The position numbers and the translations under genes are program-made. Below the pieces are notes generated by a model. It was not told the origin of the DNA, did no database searches, and was given only the letters and a program-made list of their open reading frames with translations. Shown here in pieces: positions 1-10,547 of a DNA stretch of 64,000 bases. Numbering within the stretch: position 1 is the first letter of the stretch; each line of letters opens with the position of its first letter. This DNA is from Geodermatophilus siccatus (GTDB lineage Bacteria > Actinomycetota > Actinomycetes > Mycobacteriales > Geodermatophilaceae): NCBI RefSeq assembly GCF_900103785.1, contig NZ_FNHE01000001.1, positions 372,001 to 436,000 on the forward strand, given 5' to 3'.

Positions 1-1184
<1,184 letters not shown>

Positions 1185-1190
1185 CCGTCC

Positions 1191-1196
1191 AGAGTA
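1191..1196 (-). promoter_or_regulatory. Leaderless -10 box of secA
   Basis: TACTCT on the minus strand, 6 bases before the GTG at 1184. The spacing fits transcription starting at or next to the start codon. No convincing -35 box was seen. Confidence 0.5.
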
Positions 1197-1255
1197 GGCG
1201 GCGGAGCCGGTCACCCGGGGCTGCCCACAGCGACCCGCCGTGGGCAGCCGGGCCC

Positions 1256-1957
1256 TCAGCGGCGGACCAGTCGCTTCGTCCCCGCGTCGAGCACGATCTC
1301 CCGGCCTCCCTCCCGGATCCCCTCGAGCACCGCCTCGACCACCTCCGACCGGTCGTGTCCCCGGGGCAGGCGCGGCGGGTCCCCGGCGAGGGCACGGTCG
1401 ACCAGGCCGGTGTCCATGTGCGGCGGCTTGACGTCGAGCACGGTGATCGACCGGGGTCGCAGCTCGCGGCGCAGCACCCCGGCCCAGGCCGACAGCGCCG
1501 CCTTGCTCGCCGAGTACTCGGCCATCTGGAGGGTCGGGGCGTCGGCCACGATCGCCGAGAGCAGCACGACCGCGCCGCCGTCCGCCAGGTGCGGCAGCGC
1601 AGCGCGGACCAGGCTCATGGGCGCCAGCGTGTTGACGGCGAACAGCTCCTCGGTGACCGCGTCGTCGGCCTCGGCCGCCGGGCCGAACGCCACCACACCC
1701 CAGGCGACCACCACGACGTCGAGCCCGCCCAGTCCCTCCGCGGCCGCGTCGACCGCCCGGCGCAGCGCCTCGGCGTCGACCGCGCCGACCGCGCCGGCCG
1801 GCACTCCCCCGAGCGACTCGGCCAGCTCGCGCAGCCGCCCCTCGTCCCGCCCGGTCAGCGCCACGCGGCAGCCGGCACGGGCGAACGCACCCGCCAGCTC
1901 CCCGCCCAGCACACCGGTCGCCCCCGCCACCAGCACCCGCGCGCCCTCGAGCTCCAC
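1256..1957 (-). CDS. Short-chain dehydrogenase/reductase (SDR)
   Basis: Cytosolic NAD(P)-dependent oxidoreductase of the classical SDR family; substrate unknown. 233 residues. The Rossmann glycine motif AGATGVLGG lies at 11-19, an NxL-like segment near 109, Ser134 in LLSAIVA, and the catalytic YSASK at 148-152. The start GTG at 1957 is chosen because the family N-terminus ([12 protein letters not shown]) begins there; the frame stays open upstream but that part overlaps the divergent flavin-type gene and has no family resemblance. It lies 71 bases upstream of secA, on the same strand. Confidence 0.85.
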   Translation of the reverse strand: MELEGARVLVAGATGVLGGELAGAFARAGCRVALTGRDEGRLRELAESLGGVPAGAVGAVDAEALRRAVDAAAEGLGGLDVVVVAWGVVAFGPAAEADDAVTEELFAVNTLAPMSLVRAALPHLADGGAVVLLSAIVADAPTLQMAEYSASKAALSAWAGVLRRELRPRSITVLDVKPPHMDTGLVDRALAGDPPRLPRGHDRSEVVEAVLEGIREGGREIVLDAGTKRLVRR

Positions 1958-1986
1958 GGGCGCCGGATGCCCTCGTTGTGCCGACC

Positions 1987-1992
1987 TAACCT
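1987..1992 (+). promoter_or_regulatory. Leaderless -10 box of the PPOX-fold gene
   Basis: TAACCT followed by 7 bases and then GTG at 2000. This is the spacing expected of a leaderless actinobacterial transcript, and no Shine-Dalgarno sequence is present. Confidence 0.55.
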
Positions 1993-1999
1993 CGGGTCC

Positions 2000-2392
2000 G
2001 TGGCGTACGACCTCGACGACCTGCCGGACGGCCTGCTCGCCCTGCTCACCGAGCGGCACCTGGCCACGCTGACCACGCTGCGCGCCGACGGCAGCCCGCA
2101 CGTCGTCCCGGTCGGGGTGACCTACGACGCGGCCACCCGCACCGCCCGGGTCATCACCTCGGGGACGTCGGCCAAGGCGCGGCACGTCCGCGCCGGACGT
2201 TCCCGGGTCGCGGTGTGCCAGGTCGACGGCCGCCGCTGGGTCACCCTCGAGGGGACGGCGGTGGTGCGGGACGACCCCGCCGCGGTCGCCGACGCCGAGG
2301 CCCGCTACGCCCGGCGTTATCGCACTCCACGGGAGAACCCGGCGCGGGTGGTCCTGGAGATCTCGGTCGACCGGGTGCTGGGCAACCCCTGA
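2000..2392 (+). CDS. PPOX-class F420/FMN-dependent split-barrel protein
   Basis: 130-residue pyridoxamine 5'-phosphate oxidase-like split barrel. The visible pattern ([19 protein letters not shown], then [15 protein letters not shown] and a C-terminal [16 protein letters not shown]) is that of the small F420-dependent reductase/biliverdin-reductase type subfamily common in actinobacteria. It would bind F420 or flavin and act on an unknown substrate. F420 biosynthesis genes (cofD, cofE) occur 25 kb away in this window, so the cofactor is plausible. The start GTG follows a leaderless promoter. It is divergent from the SDR gene and 10 bases upstream of a GNAT gene, so the two are probably co-transcribed. 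Confidence 0.85.
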   Translation: MAYDLDDLPDGLLALLTERHLATLTTLRADGSPHVVPVGVTYDAATRTARVITSGTSAKARHVRAGRSRVAVCQVDGRRWVTLEGTAVVRDDPAAVADAEARYARRYRTPRENPARVVLEISVDRVLGNP

Positions 2393-2402
2393 CCATGGGC
2401 TG

Positions 2403-2963
2403 ATGGCCCTCGACCTCACCGGAGTCGACCTGACCACCGAGGTGGTCCGCACCGCACGGCTGGTGCTGCGCCCGTTCCGCCCGGACGACGCCGACGCGGT
2501 GTTCCGCGCCTGTCTGGACCGGGAGCACCGGCGGTGGATGCCGAACCTCCCCGAGCCCTACACGCGGGCCGACGCCGAGGAGTTCGTCACCCGCTCCGCC
2601 GCCCGCGGGCGCGCCGGGGGCACCGCGCTGGACGCCGCGGTGGAGGCCGACGGCGAGTTGGTCGGCGCCTGCGGCGTGCGGCACCTGGACGCCGGCATGC
2701 TGGGGCCGGACATCGGCTACTGGACCGCGTCCTGGGCACGCGGCCGGGGCTTCGCCGCCGAGGCCGCACGCGCGCTCGCCGACTGGGCCTTCCGACACGG
2801 CGTGGCGCGGGTGCACCTGTTCACCGACGTGCAGAACGTCGCGTCGCAGGCGGTCGCGGTGCGGGCGGGGTTCGTCCGCGAGGGCGTCGTCCGTTCCTGT
2901 CTGGCCTACCAGGACGGCTCGCGCGCGGACGCGGTGCTGTTCGGACGGTTGCGGGAGGAGTGA
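2403..2963 (+). CDS. GNAT acetyltransferase, RimJ/RimL-like
   Basis: 186 residues. The order of elements (TARLVLRPFRPDDADAVF near the N-terminus, then IGYWTASWARGRGFAAEA and VQNVASQAVAVRAGFVREG) is the RimJ/RimL-type GNAT fold; the RGRGFAAEA segment is the acetyl-CoA pyrophosphate loop. The likely reaction is N-acetylation of a protein N-terminus or small amine, but the substrate cannot be read from the sequence. It follows the PPOX-fold gene by 10 bases and ends at a strong bidirectional hairpin. Confidence 0.85.
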   Translation: MALDLTGVDLTTEVVRTARLVLRPFRPDDADAVFRACLDREHRRWMPNLPEPYTRADAEEFVTRSAARGRAGGTALDAAVEADGELVGACGVRHLDAGMLGPDIGYWTASWARGRGFAAEAARALADWAFRHGVARVHLFTDVQNVASQAVAVRAGFVREGVVRSCLAYQDGSRADAVLFGRLREE

Positions 2964-2965
2964 GC

Positions 2966-3000
2966 GGGGCGGGGGTGCGGGGTCGCCGCACCCCCGCCCC
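2966..3000. terminator. Bidirectional hairpin terminator
   Basis: Perfect 15-base inverted repeat (2966-2980 with 2986-3000) around a 5-base loop, between the convergent GNAT and hpf genes. No U-tract, as usual in high-GC actinobacteria. Confidence 0.75.
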
Positions 3001-3004
3001 GGCG

Positions 3005-3688
3005 TCAGGCCCCCGCCGCCGCGGGCTCGGCGGCCGAGGTGGACTGCCGGGCGGCACCGTCCAGCGGCGCGTCGACGAGCCGGATGAGGCCGTAGTCGTA
3101 GGCGTGCCGGCGGTACACGACCGTCGGCTGCCCGGTGTCGGCGCACAGGAAGAGGAAGAAGTCGTGGCCGACCAGCTCCATCTCGTGCAGGGCCTGGTCG
3201 ACGTGCATCGGGGTGGCCGGGTGGTGCTTCTCTCGCACGATCCGGCCGGGGAGGTGCTCGTCGAGGTCGGTGACGTGCGGCCCCTCCGCGAGTTCCCGGT
3301 CGCGGTCGAGGGACTCGGCGACAGCGGTGTCGGGGGCGCCACCGCCCACCCGCACGCTGGCCGGGGTCCGTCGTCCGTGGTGGACGCGGCGGCGGTCGGC
3401 GGCCTTGCGCAACCGGTGGTCGAGCTTGCCGGCGGCCAGGTCCAGCGCCGCGTAGAAGTCCGGCGCGGCGGCCTCGGCCCGGATCACCGGCCCCTTGCCG
3501 CGGAGCGTGATCTCCACGCGCTGGCACTTGCCGGACTGGCGCGGGTTCTTCTCGTGGAAGAGCTCCACGTCGATGCGCAGGATCTTGAGTTTCCCGTCAA
3601 ACCGGTCGAGACTGCCGACCTTGTCCTCGACGTGCTGTCGGTAGTGCTCGGGGACTTCGACGTTCCGGCCACGGACCACGATCTCCAT
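3005..3688 (-). CDS. hpf: Long-form ribosome hibernation promoting factor
   Basis: 227 residues. Residues 1-100 form the S30AE domain that binds the 30S decoding centre (start MEIVVRGRNVEVPEHYRQHV). After a charged linker, residues about 165-227 form the S30AE_C domain (FFLFLCADTGQPTVVYRRHAY region) that joins two ribosomes into an inactive 100S dimer. The two-domain length is the family norm in actinobacteria. ATG at 3688 is preceded by GGGAGG five bases upstream. It sits between secA and comF exactly as Rv3241c does in M. tuberculosis. Confidence 0.95.
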   Translation of the reverse strand: MEIVVRGRNVEVPEHYRQHVEDKVGSLDRFDGKLKILRIDVELFHEKNPRQSGKCQRVEITLRGKGPVIRAEAAAPDFYAALDLAAGKLDHRLRKAADRRRVHHGRRTPASVRVGGGAPDTAVAESLDRDRELAEGPHVTDLDEHLPGRIVREKHHPATPMHVDQALHEMELVGHDFFLFLCADTGQPTVVYRRHAYDYGLIRLVDAPLDGAARQSTSAAEPAAAGA

Positions 3689-3726
3689 GAGACCTCCCGG
3701 TCGTTCGGGTTGTGATCGAACCCACG

Positions 3727-4506
3727 CTAGTCCCGGTCGCCGGGTCCCGACAGTCGATCTGCCGGACCCCCGCCGACCTGCGCCGGACCCTCCGCCGGAG
3801 TGCGCCGAGGAGTGGCCGCGACGACCGCGGCCAGCACCGGAGACCCCTCCCGGCCGGCCGCGGGCGCGAGCACCCCGGCCGCCTCGGTGAGCGTCGCGCC
3901 GCTGGTCACGACGTCGTCGACGACCACGAGCACCGCGGTCGCGGGCAGCTCGGGAGAGCCGGGACGCAGCGCGAAGGTGCCGGCCAGGTTGGCCCGCCGC
4001 TGCACCGCCGAGAGGCCCGCGGAGTCGGCGGCCCGCCCGCTGCGGCGCAGCAGTCGCGCTTCCGCCGCGTCCACCCCGGCCGCCCGCAGCTCGGCGACCG
4101 CGCGGGCGGTCAGCTCGCGGACGTGGTCGCGGCCGTGGTCGCGGCCGCGGGCGCGCAGGGCGGCCGCGCTGCTGGGCACCGGGACGAGCCGCACCGGCCC
4201 AGGCCGCCCGGACAGCCCGGCCAGCACGCCGGCGACGGCCAGCGCCAGGGCGGCGCCCAGCGGGCGGGCGAGCTCGGCCCGGCCGCGTTCCTTGAAGGCG
4301 TTGACCGCCGGGCGCACCGGCCCGTCGTAGGCGCCGGCGGCCACCGTCGGCGGGAAGCCGGCGGGGAAGCGGCGCGGCTGGGCCAGGTGCGGGACGGCGA
4401 GCAGCGCGGCGCACCGCCGGCAGAGGACGGCACCCGGCACACCGCACCCGGCGCACTCGCGCGGCAGCAGCAGGTCGGCCAGCGCCGCGAGCACCCCGCC
4501 GTCCAC
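3727..4506 (-). CDS. comF: ComF/GntX family phosphoribosyltransferase-like protein
   Basis: 259 residues. An N-terminal zinc-ribbon-like pair of cysteine couples (C18, C21, C29, C32) precedes a phosphoribosyltransferase domain whose PRPP loop VVVDDVVTSGAT is at 194-205. ComF proteins bind single-stranded DNA and take part in natural DNA uptake in firmicutes and proteobacteria; the role in actinobacteria is uncertain. GTG at 4506 is chosen because the cysteine-rich start falls just after it. The frame continues upstream, but that part is low-complexity and overlaps a dispersed repeat. Same strand as hpf, 38 bases apart. Confidence 0.9.
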   Translation of the reverse strand: MDGGVLAALADLLLPRECAGCGVPGAVLCRRCAALLAVPHLAQPRRFPAGFPPTVAAGAYDGPVRPAVNAFKERGRAELARPLGAALALAVAGVLAGLSGRPGPVRLVPVPSSAAALRARGRDHGRDHVRELTARAVAELRAAGVDAAEARLLRRSGRAADSAGLSAVQRRANLAGTFALRPGSPELPATAVLVVVDDVVTSGATLTEAAGVLAPAAGREGSPVLAAVVAATPRRTPAEGPAQVGGGPADRLSGPGDRD

Positions 4507-4591
4507 TGCCCCAGCCTCGCGCCCCGTACCGGTCGCGCCCAGGGCGGCGGGGGATCTGTGGACGGGGAGCAGGCCTCGGCGTCTCGGTCCT

Positions 4592-4671
4592 GCGGCCCCC
4601 TCGCAGGGTCCTGGCCCCGTCCCGGGTCCCACCCCGAGCCTGCGAGGGGTGGGGAGGACGGGGTCCTCACT
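4592..4671 (-). repeat. Dispersed stop-codon hairpin repeat, copy A
   Basis: GC-rich element immediately 3' of the lpqB stop. Shared core, read with the gene, is CCCCTCGCAGGCTCGGGG flanked by ACCCCGTCCTCC on one side and a partial complement on the other. Related copies lie at 9005, 23289, 24341, 26440 and 28026. Probably folds in RNA and may act as a terminator. Confidence 0.65.
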
Positions 4672-6399
4672 TCAGCCGGGGTAGAACGGCTCGGTGCCCG
4701 GCTGCGGCTGCGCACCGCGGACCAGGGTCACCCACGTGCCCCCGGCGACCTGCCACTCCCAGATGGTGCCGCCGGCGCTGACCAGCGGAGGACGCCCGGG
4801 TGCGGCGGCGACCTCGGTGGCCTGGCTGGGCAGCCCGGCGGTGGGCACCGGCGAGAGGTCCCAGCCGTCGACACCGACCGTGTAGGGCAGGCTGCGGTCC
4901 TCGCCGGCGTCACCGGCCAGCACCAGCAGGCTGCCGGAGGTCCGCCACGCGACGTCGACCACCTGGCCCAGCGCCGGGGCGACCTCGCGCCAGTCGCGCA
5001 GCGCCACCGGGCCGTCGGCCGAGCGCACCACGGTGCCGACGTACAGGCTCTGCCGCTGGCCGCCCTCGACCACGACGGCCGCGCGGACACCGTCGGGCGA
5101 CAGCTGCAGCGCGGTGGCCCGGCCCAGGCCCGGCAGCGTGACGGCGTTGACCGCCTGCGGTGGGCCGCCCGCGGTCACCCGCACCACCGTCGAGCCGTCG
5201 CGGACCAGCCAGAACTCCTGCCGGGCGGGCGCCACCGTCGGCACGGTCAGCGAGCCGCTGGGCAGCACCGGGGTCAGGTCGCGGCCGTAGGAGCCGGTGA
5301 GCAGCACCGCCTGACCGTCCCGCTGGGTCACCCCCACCATCTGGGTCAGCTCGCCGGTACGGGGGTCGGTGGCCACCGCGGCGCTGGACAGCCCGTAGGC
5401 CCCGGTGCCGGCCGGGCCGGGAGCCGGCGCGGGGACGTCGGTCGCCGTCCACACCGCGCCGTCGACGAGGAAGTGCCCGACCGCGTCGACCGGGGCGGTT
5501 TTGGGGTCGAGGGTGGCCCAGGTGTCGACCGTCTGCATGACCGGCACGCCGTCGAGGCGCAGCGGGTCCCCGTCGACGAGGACCTCCACCGACCGCACCG
5601 AGCTCAGCTGGCCCAGCGTCCAGACCAGCTGGGCCGAGATCCCCGCGAGCCGGGTGGGCGGGGCGTCGGCGACGCCGGACAGGTCGACGGTGACCGCCTG
5701 GGCCGAGACGGTGACCGTGCTGCCCAGCGCGGCGCCCTGGAGCTCGTTGACCACGCCCGCGGCCAGCACCGCCGAGGGTCCCTCGAGCAGCCGCTCGACC
5801 AGCACCGTCGGCTGGGCCTCCCCGGTGATCAGGTACCGCGGGTCGGGGACGACGCGCTGGCCGGTCGGGTCGAGGAAGTAGAGGTCGCGCCGCTCGTAGA
5901 GCCGCTCGAAGTCCGGCTCGAGCATGAGCAGCCCGTCCGGCGGGTCGCTGATCCGCCACTCGCCGTCCACCCGCTCGAGCCGGAACTCCCGCGAGTAGAC
6001 CTCCTGGCCGCCCACGGTGAACCCGCCGCGCTGGTCGATGGTGCCGACCAGCTCGCCGGTCACGACGACGGTGCCGGCGTCGGTCGTGACGGTGGCGTAG
6101 TCGGGACCGAGCAGGGTGATGCCGGCGTCGTCGGACCACGACCCCTGCGGTTCGGGAGCCAGGTGCTCGCGGGCCACGGGGTGCCCGCGCACCGTGCTGG
6201 CGGCGGCGTCGAGGAAGCCGCGGACAATCTCCTCCGGCGTGGCATCGGGCTCCGGCGACAGCGGCTCGATGCCGACCGGGGTGTCCGCACGCGGCGGCGC
6301 CTGGGTGATCTGCACGGGCGCCGAGCTCGTCGGCACCGTCGAGCAGCCGCCGAGCAGGGCCAGCAGGACGGTGGCCAGGACGACGCCACGGCGGGTCAC
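4672..6399 (-). CDS. lpqB: Lipoprotein LpqB, MtrB partner
   Basis: 575 residues. Signal peptide with lipobox LLGGC (Cys19), so it is anchored to the outer face of the membrane. Residues about 205-290 (PTVLVERLLEGPS to AVTVDLSG) are the GerMN-like domain; the C-terminal half is beta-rich and propeller-like. In mycobacteria LpqB binds the MtrB sensor domain and modulates MtrA phosphorylation. The start GTG at 6399 shares GTGA with the mtrB stop, the conserved operon arrangement. The long open frame on the opposite strand is a high-GC shadow. Confidence 0.95.
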   Translation of the reverse strand: MTRRGVVLATVLLALLGGCSTVPTSSAPVQITQAPPRADTPVGIEPLSPEPDATPEEIVRGFLDAAASTVRGHPVAREHLAPEPQGSWSDDAGITLLGPDYATVTTDAGTVVVTGELVGTIDQRGGFTVGGQEVYSREFRLERVDGEWRISDPPDGLLMLEPDFERLYERRDLYFLDPTGQRVVPDPRYLITGEAQPTVLVERLLEGPSAVLAAGVVNELQGAALGSTVTVSAQAVTVDLSGVADAPPTRLAGISAQLVWTLGQLSSVRSVEVLVDGDPLRLDGVPVMQTVDTWATLDPKTAPVDAVGHFLVDGAVWTATDVPAPAPGPAGTGAYGLSSAAVATDPRTGELTQMVGVTQRDGQAVLLTGSYGRDLTPVLPSGSLTVPTVAPARQEFWLVRDGSTVVRVTAGGPPQAVNAVTLPGLGRATALQLSPDGVRAAVVVEGGQRQSLYVGTVVRSADGPVALRDWREVAPALGQVVDVAWRTSGSLLVLAGDAGEDRSLPYTVGVDGWDLSPVPTAGLPSQATEVAAAPGRPPLVSAGGTIWEWQVAGGTWVTLVRGAQPQPGTEPFYPG

Positions 6400-8141
6400 C
6401 GGGCGCCCCCGGGACGGCGCAGGACCGCGGGCCGCAGCGGCAGCGGCGAGCTGGTGAGGTCGGTGCCGGCAGCCAGCGGCAGCGTCAGCCGGAACTGCGC
6501 GCCGGCGCCGGGCTGCCCCCACACCTGCAGCCAGCCGCGGTGCAGCCGCGCGTCCTCGAGGCTGATCGACAGCCCCAGCCCGCTGCCGCCGACGGTGCGC
6601 ACCCGCGCGGGGTCGGCGCGCCAGAAGCGGTCGAACACGTGCTGCGCCTCGGCGGCGGAGAGCCCCACCCCGTGGTCGCGCACGGTGACCGCCGCCGCCG
6701 TCCGGTTGGCCGCCCAGGTGATCTCCACCGGCTTGCCGGTGCCGTGCTCGATCGCGTTGCCGACCAGGTTGCGCAGGATGCGCTCCACCCGGCGGGCGTC
6801 GACCTCGGCGATGACGTCCTGGGCGGGCCCGGACACCGTCAGCTCGCAGCCGTGCCGCTCGGCCAGCGCCGACATCCCGGCCGCCACACGGCGCACGAGC
6901 GCGCCGAGGTCGGTCGGCTCCCAGTCGAGGACGGCGGCCCCCGCGTCGTAGCGGCTGATCTCCAGCAGGTCGGTGAGCAGCGCCTCGAAGCGGTCGAGCT
7001 CGGTGTGCATCAGCTCCGCCGAGCGCGCCACGTGCGGCGGGAAGTCCGCGCGGGACTCGTAGAGCACGTCGGCGGCCATCTGCACCGTCGTCAGGGGCGT
7101 GCGCAGTTCGTGCGAGACGTCGGAGGTGAAGCGCTGCTGCAGCTGGGACAGCGACTCCAGCTGGGTGATCTGCCGCTGCAGGCTGTCGGCCATCGCGTTG
7201 AAGCTGGTTGCCAGCCGGGCGAGGTCGTCCTCGCCGCGCACGACCATCCGCTCCTCGAGCTGCCCCTCCGCCAGCCGCTGGGCGATGCCCGCGGCCCGGC
7301 GCACCGGGTCGACCACCAGCCGGGTCACGAGCAGGGCGATCCCGACGACGAAGAGGGTGAGGGCGATGCCGCTGATGACGACCGTGCTGCGGAACAACGA
7401 GAGGCTCTCGGCCTCCTGGTCGAGCGGGAAGGCGTAGTACAGCTCGATCCGCTCCGCGCTGCTCGCACCGGTCGGCACGGGGGCACCGACGAGGTAGGTG
7501 GGCCGGGCCTGCCCGCTGCCGTCGGGGACCATCGCGTACTGCGCGTACTGGCCGCCGGAGGCGACGTCGGCGCGCAGCTCGGGCGGGATCGCCGGGTAGA
7601 TACCGCGCTGGCTGACCGCGGGGGCCCGCTCGGAGTCGCCGGTCCGGTAGACCATGACGACCTCGAAGTCACCGGCCGGGCTGCCACGCTCCTTGAGCTG
7701 CTTGACCGTCCGGTCCAGGGTCGCCCGCACGCTGGCGGCGTCACCTGCAGCGATGCCCGCGACCTCGTTCTGCGCGTAGACCACCCCGGTCTGCACCTGG
7801 TCGATCGCCGCCTGCTCCTTGACCGACAGCAGCTGGTCCTTGATCTGGCTGAACAGCACCAGGCTCACGATGACCACGACGGTGCCGGCCACCAGCATGG
7901 TGATGGTGCCGATCCGGACCTGCAGCGACGAGCGCCAGGCGGCCGCCGCCCGCGCGGCCTGCTGCTGTGCCAGCCGGCGCGTCCGGGTGGCCTGCCGGCT
8001 CAGCCGGCGGCGCAGCGCGCCGAGGTCGGCCGACAGCGGCCGGCGGGGCCCGTCGGCCGGGTCCGGGCCGACGGCGCCCGGGGACGACGGCGCCTCGGGC
8101 GATGCGTCGGCCGCCGGAGCCGCGGGCCGCGTCGTGCTCAC
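6396..8141 (-). CDS. mtrB: Sensor histidine kinase MtrB
   Basis: 581 residues. Cytosolic N-terminus rich in Ala/Pro, first membrane helix at 76-99, an extracellular sensing domain to about 250, second helix at about 254-278, then HAMP. The H box DVSHELRTPL has the phospho-acceptor His344. The C-terminal ATPase domain shows LVGNAIEHG (N box), DHGVGLS (G1) and GGSGLGLS (G2). It phosphorylates MtrA in response to cell-division and wall state. GTG at 8141 is in-frame and starts MSTTRP; it lies 79 bases after mtrA and overlaps lpqB by four bases. Confidence 0.96.
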   Translation of the reverse strand: MSTTRPAAPAADASPEAPSSPGAVGPDPADGPRRPLSADLGALRRRLSRQATRTRRLAQQQAARAAAAWRSSLQVRIGTITMLVAGTVVVIVSLVLFSQIKDQLLSVKEQAAIDQVQTGVVYAQNEVAGIAAGDAASVRATLDRTVKQLKERGSPAGDFEVVMVYRTGDSERAPAVSQRGIYPAIPPELRADVASGGQYAQYAMVPDGSGQARPTYLVGAPVPTGASSAERIELYYAFPLDQEAESLSLFRSTVVISGIALTLFVVGIALLVTRLVVDPVRRAAGIAQRLAEGQLEERMVVRGEDDLARLATSFNAMADSLQRQITQLESLSQLQQRFTSDVSHELRTPLTTVQMAADVLYESRADFPPHVARSAELMHTELDRFEALLTDLLEISRYDAGAAVLDWEPTDLGALVRRVAAGMSALAERHGCELTVSGPAQDVIAEVDARRVERILRNLVGNAIEHGTGKPVEITWAANRTAAAVTVRDHGVGLSAAEAQHVFDRFWRADPARVRTVGGSGLGLSISLEDARLHRGWLQVWGQPGAGAQFRLTLPLAAGTDLTSSPLPLRPAVLRRPGGAR

Positions 8142-8220
8142 GGCCGTCGTCGCGGAGCCGGGCTCACGGGAGGCAGCGGTTCGCTCCCGCCCGGCGGAGC
8201 CGGCCGGACGGCGGAGCCGC

Positions 8221-8937
8221 TCACGGCGGACCGGCCTTGTAGCCGACTCCTCGCACCGTCAGCACGATCTCCGGCTTCTCCGGGTCCCGCTCGATCTTCG
8301 CCCGCAGCCGCTGCACGTGGACGTTGACCAGCCGGGTGTCAGCAGCGTGCCGGTAGCCCCACACCTGCTCGAGCAGCAGCTCGCGGGTGAACACCTGGCG
8401 CGGCTTGCGGGCCAGCGCGACCAGCAGGTCGAACTCCAGCGGGGTCAGGGCGACGGGGACGCCGTCCCGGGTGACCTGGTGCGCCGGGACGTCGATCTGC
8501 ACGTCGCCGATGCTCAGGCTCTCGGCCTGCCCCGTCTCGCCGCGCCGCAGCTGCGCGCGCACCCGCGCGACCAACTCCACCGGTTTGAACGGCTTGGTGA
8601 CGTAGTCGTCGGCACCGGCCTCGAGCCCCTGGACGACGTCCAGGGTGTCGCCCTTGGCGGTGAGCATGACGATCGGGACGGTCGACTGCGTGCGGATGTC
8701 CTGGCAGATCTGCAGGCCGTTGCGGCCGGGCAGCATCAGGTCCAGCAGCACGATGTCCGGGCGGGTCTGCTGGAACACGGCCACCGCGCGGTTGCCGTCG
8801 GAGACGAACGCCGGTTCGTAGCCCTCGCGCCGGAGCACGATGCCGAGCATCTCGGCGAGGGCGGCGTCGTCGTCGACGACCAGGACTCGGCCGCGGGAGG
8901 TCCCGTTCTGAGCAGCGCTGGGTGGCACGGCGACCAT
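8221..8937 (-). CDS. mtrA: Response regulator MtrA
   Basis: 238 residues, OmpR/PhoB type. Receiver domain with acidic pocket VDDD at 21-24, phospho-acceptor Asp66 (LLDLMLPG) and Lys115 in DDYVTKPF. The C-terminal winged helix (TPLEFDLLVALARKPRQVF, then VNVHVQRLRAKIE) binds DNA. MtrA controls replication initiation, division and wall hydrolase genes in mycobacteria and development in Streptomyces. It heads the mtrA-mtrB-lpqB operon. In M. tuberculosis tmk lies just upstream; here the next upstream gene is ahcY, with no tmk between. Confidence 0.97.
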   Translation of the reverse strand: MVAVPPSAAQNGTSRGRVLVVDDDAALAEMLGIVLRREGYEPAFVSDGNRAVAVFQQTRPDIVLLDLMLPGRNGLQICQDIRTQSTVPIVMLTAKGDTLDVVQGLEAGADDYVTKPFKPVELVARVRAQLRRGETGQAESLSIGDVQIDVPAHQVTRDGVPVALTPLEFDLLVALARKPRQVFTRELLLEQVWGYRHAADTRLVNVHVQRLRAKIERDPEKPEIVLTVRGVGYKAGPP

Positions 8938-9004
8938 TCTGCGCTGCCCGGCGACGGAAGCGGGGACACCCGCCCGGAGTGCTCCGGACGGGTGTCCCCA
9001 CGTG

Positions 9005-9062
9005 CCCCGATCGCGTGGCCCCGCGTCCTCCCCCGAGAGGTGGGGAGGAAGGGGGTCCCTCC
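9005..9062 (-). repeat. Dispersed stop-codon hairpin repeat, copy B
   Basis: Divergent member of the family, directly 3' of the ahcY stop. Keeps GGACCCCCTTCCTCCCCAC, then CTCTCGGGGGAGGAC, which pairs back. The central CGCNNGCTCG part of other copies is shortened. Confidence 0.5.
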
Positions 9063-10547
9063 TCAGTAGCGGTAGTGGTCGCTCTTGTACGGGCCCTCGA
9101 CCGGCACCCCGATGTAGTCGGCCTGGACCTTGGTCAGCTCGGTGAGCTTCACGCCGAGGGCACCGAGGTGCAGCCGGGCCACGTGCTCGTCGAGCTTCTT
9201 CGGCAGGACCGTCACCGAGGGCTCCTGGCCCTCGTAGGCGGCCCGGTTGGTCCACAGCTCGATCTGCGCGAGCACCTGGTTGGAGAAGGAGTTGCTCATC
9301 ACGAAGCTGGGGTGGCCGGTGGCGTTGCCCAGGTTCAGCAGCCGGCCCTCGGAGAGCACGATGATCGTGTGGCCGTCGGCGAAGCGCCACTCGTCCACCT
9401 GCGGCTTGATGGTCGTCCTCGTGATGCCCGGGGTGCGGGCCAGGCCGGCCATGTCGATCTCGTTGTCGAAGTGGCCGATGTTCCCGACGATCGCCTGGTG
9501 CTTGGTGCGGCCGAGCTGCTCGGCGGTGATGACGTCGCGGTTGCCGGTGGCCGTGACGATGATGTCCGCCTGGTCGATCACGTCGTCGAGCGTGGTGACC
9601 TGGTAGCCCTCCATCGCCGCCTGCAGGGCGTTGATCGGGTCGATCTCGGTGACGACGACCCGGGCGCCCTGGCCGCGCAGCGCCTCCGCGCAGCCCTTGC
9701 CGACGTCGCCGTAGCCGCAGACCACGGCGACCTTGCCACCGATCATCACGTCGGTGGCGCGGTTGAGCCCGTCGACCAGCGAGTGCCGGCAGCCGTAGAG
9801 GTTGTCGAACTTGCTCTTGGTCACCGAGTCGTTGACGTTGATCGCCGGGAACAGCAGCCGGCCGTCGCGGGCGAGCTCGTACAGGCGCATGACGCCGGTG
9901 GTGGTCTCCTCGGTGACACCGCGGATGCCCCGGCCGATGCGGGTCCAGTAGCCGGCGTCGGCGGCCAGCGTGCCGCGCAGCGCCTGGAGGATGACGCCGT
10001 ACTCCTCGGAGTCGGCCTCGGTGGTGTCCGGGACGCTGCCGTCGGCCTCGAAGCGGGTGCCCAGGTGCACCAGCAGCGTGGCGTCGCCGCCGTCGTCGAG
10101 CAGCATGTTCGGCCCGACGACGGCGCCGCTCTCGTCGCGGAACTCGAACAGTCGCTGGGTGCACCACCAGTACTCCTCCAGCGTCTCGCCCTTCCAGGCG
10201 AACACCGGGACACCGGTGGGCTCCTCGGGGGTGCCGTCGCCCACGACGACCGCCGCGGCGGCGTGGTCCTGGGTGGAGAAGATGTTGCAGCTGACCCAGC
10301 GGACGTCGGCGCCGAGCGCCTTCAGCGTCTCGATGAGGACGGCGGTCTGCACCGTCATGTGCAGGGAGCCGGCGATGCGGGCGCCGGCCAGTGGCTGCTC
10401 GTCGCCGTACTCGGCGCGCAGGGCCATGAGGCCGGGCATCTCGTGCTCGGCGAGCCGGATCTCCTTGCGGCCGAAGCCGGCCAGGGAGAGGTCGGCGACC
10501 TCGAAGTCGCCGTCGGTCAGTACACGGGTGCCGGTGGTGGCGGTCAT
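9063..10547 (-). CDS. ahcY: S-adenosylhomocysteine hydrolase
   Basis: 494 residues. Reversibly splits S-adenosylhomocysteine into adenosine and homocysteine, relieving product inhibition of methyltransferases. The NAD-binding motif [18 protein letters not shown], the substrate block [17 protein letters not shown] and the C-terminal [10 protein letters not shown] are all present and mark the long actinobacterial/eukaryal-like form. ATG at 10547 begins [14 protein letters not shown] lies about 6 bases upstream. Cytosolic, NAD-bound tetramer in the family. It is followed by repeat copy B and the mtr operon. Confidence 0.97.
   Translation of the reverse strand: MTATTGTRVLTDGDFEVADLSLAGFGRKEIRLAEHEMPGLMALRAEYGDEQPLAGARIAGSLHMTVQTAVLIETLKALGADVRWVSCNIFSTQDHAAAAVVVGDGTPEEPTGVPVFAWKGETLEEYWWCTQRLFEFRDESGAVVGPNMLLDDGGDATLLVHLGTRFEADGSVPDTTEADSEEYGVILQALRGTLAADAGYWTRIGRGIRGVTEETTTGVMRLYELARDGRLLFPAINVNDSVTKSKFDNLYGCRHSLVDGLNRATDVMIGGKVAVVCGYGDVGKGCAEALRGQGARVVVTEIDPINALQAAMEGYQVTTLDDVIDQADIIVTATGNRDVITAEQLGRTKHQAIVGNIGHFDNEIDMAGLARTPGITRTTIKPQVDEWRFADGHTIIVLSEGRLLNLGNATGHPSFVMSNSFSNQVLAQIELWTNRAAYEGQEPSVTVLPKKLDEHVARLHLGALGVKLTELTKVQADYIGVPVEGPYKSDHYRY

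Noticed and set aside
3712-6951. Very long plus-strand reading frame opposite comF, lpqB and mtrB
   Set aside because: Shadow frame of very high-GC coding DNA. The minus-strand genes have complete families and motifs; the translation here is low-complexity and matches nothing.
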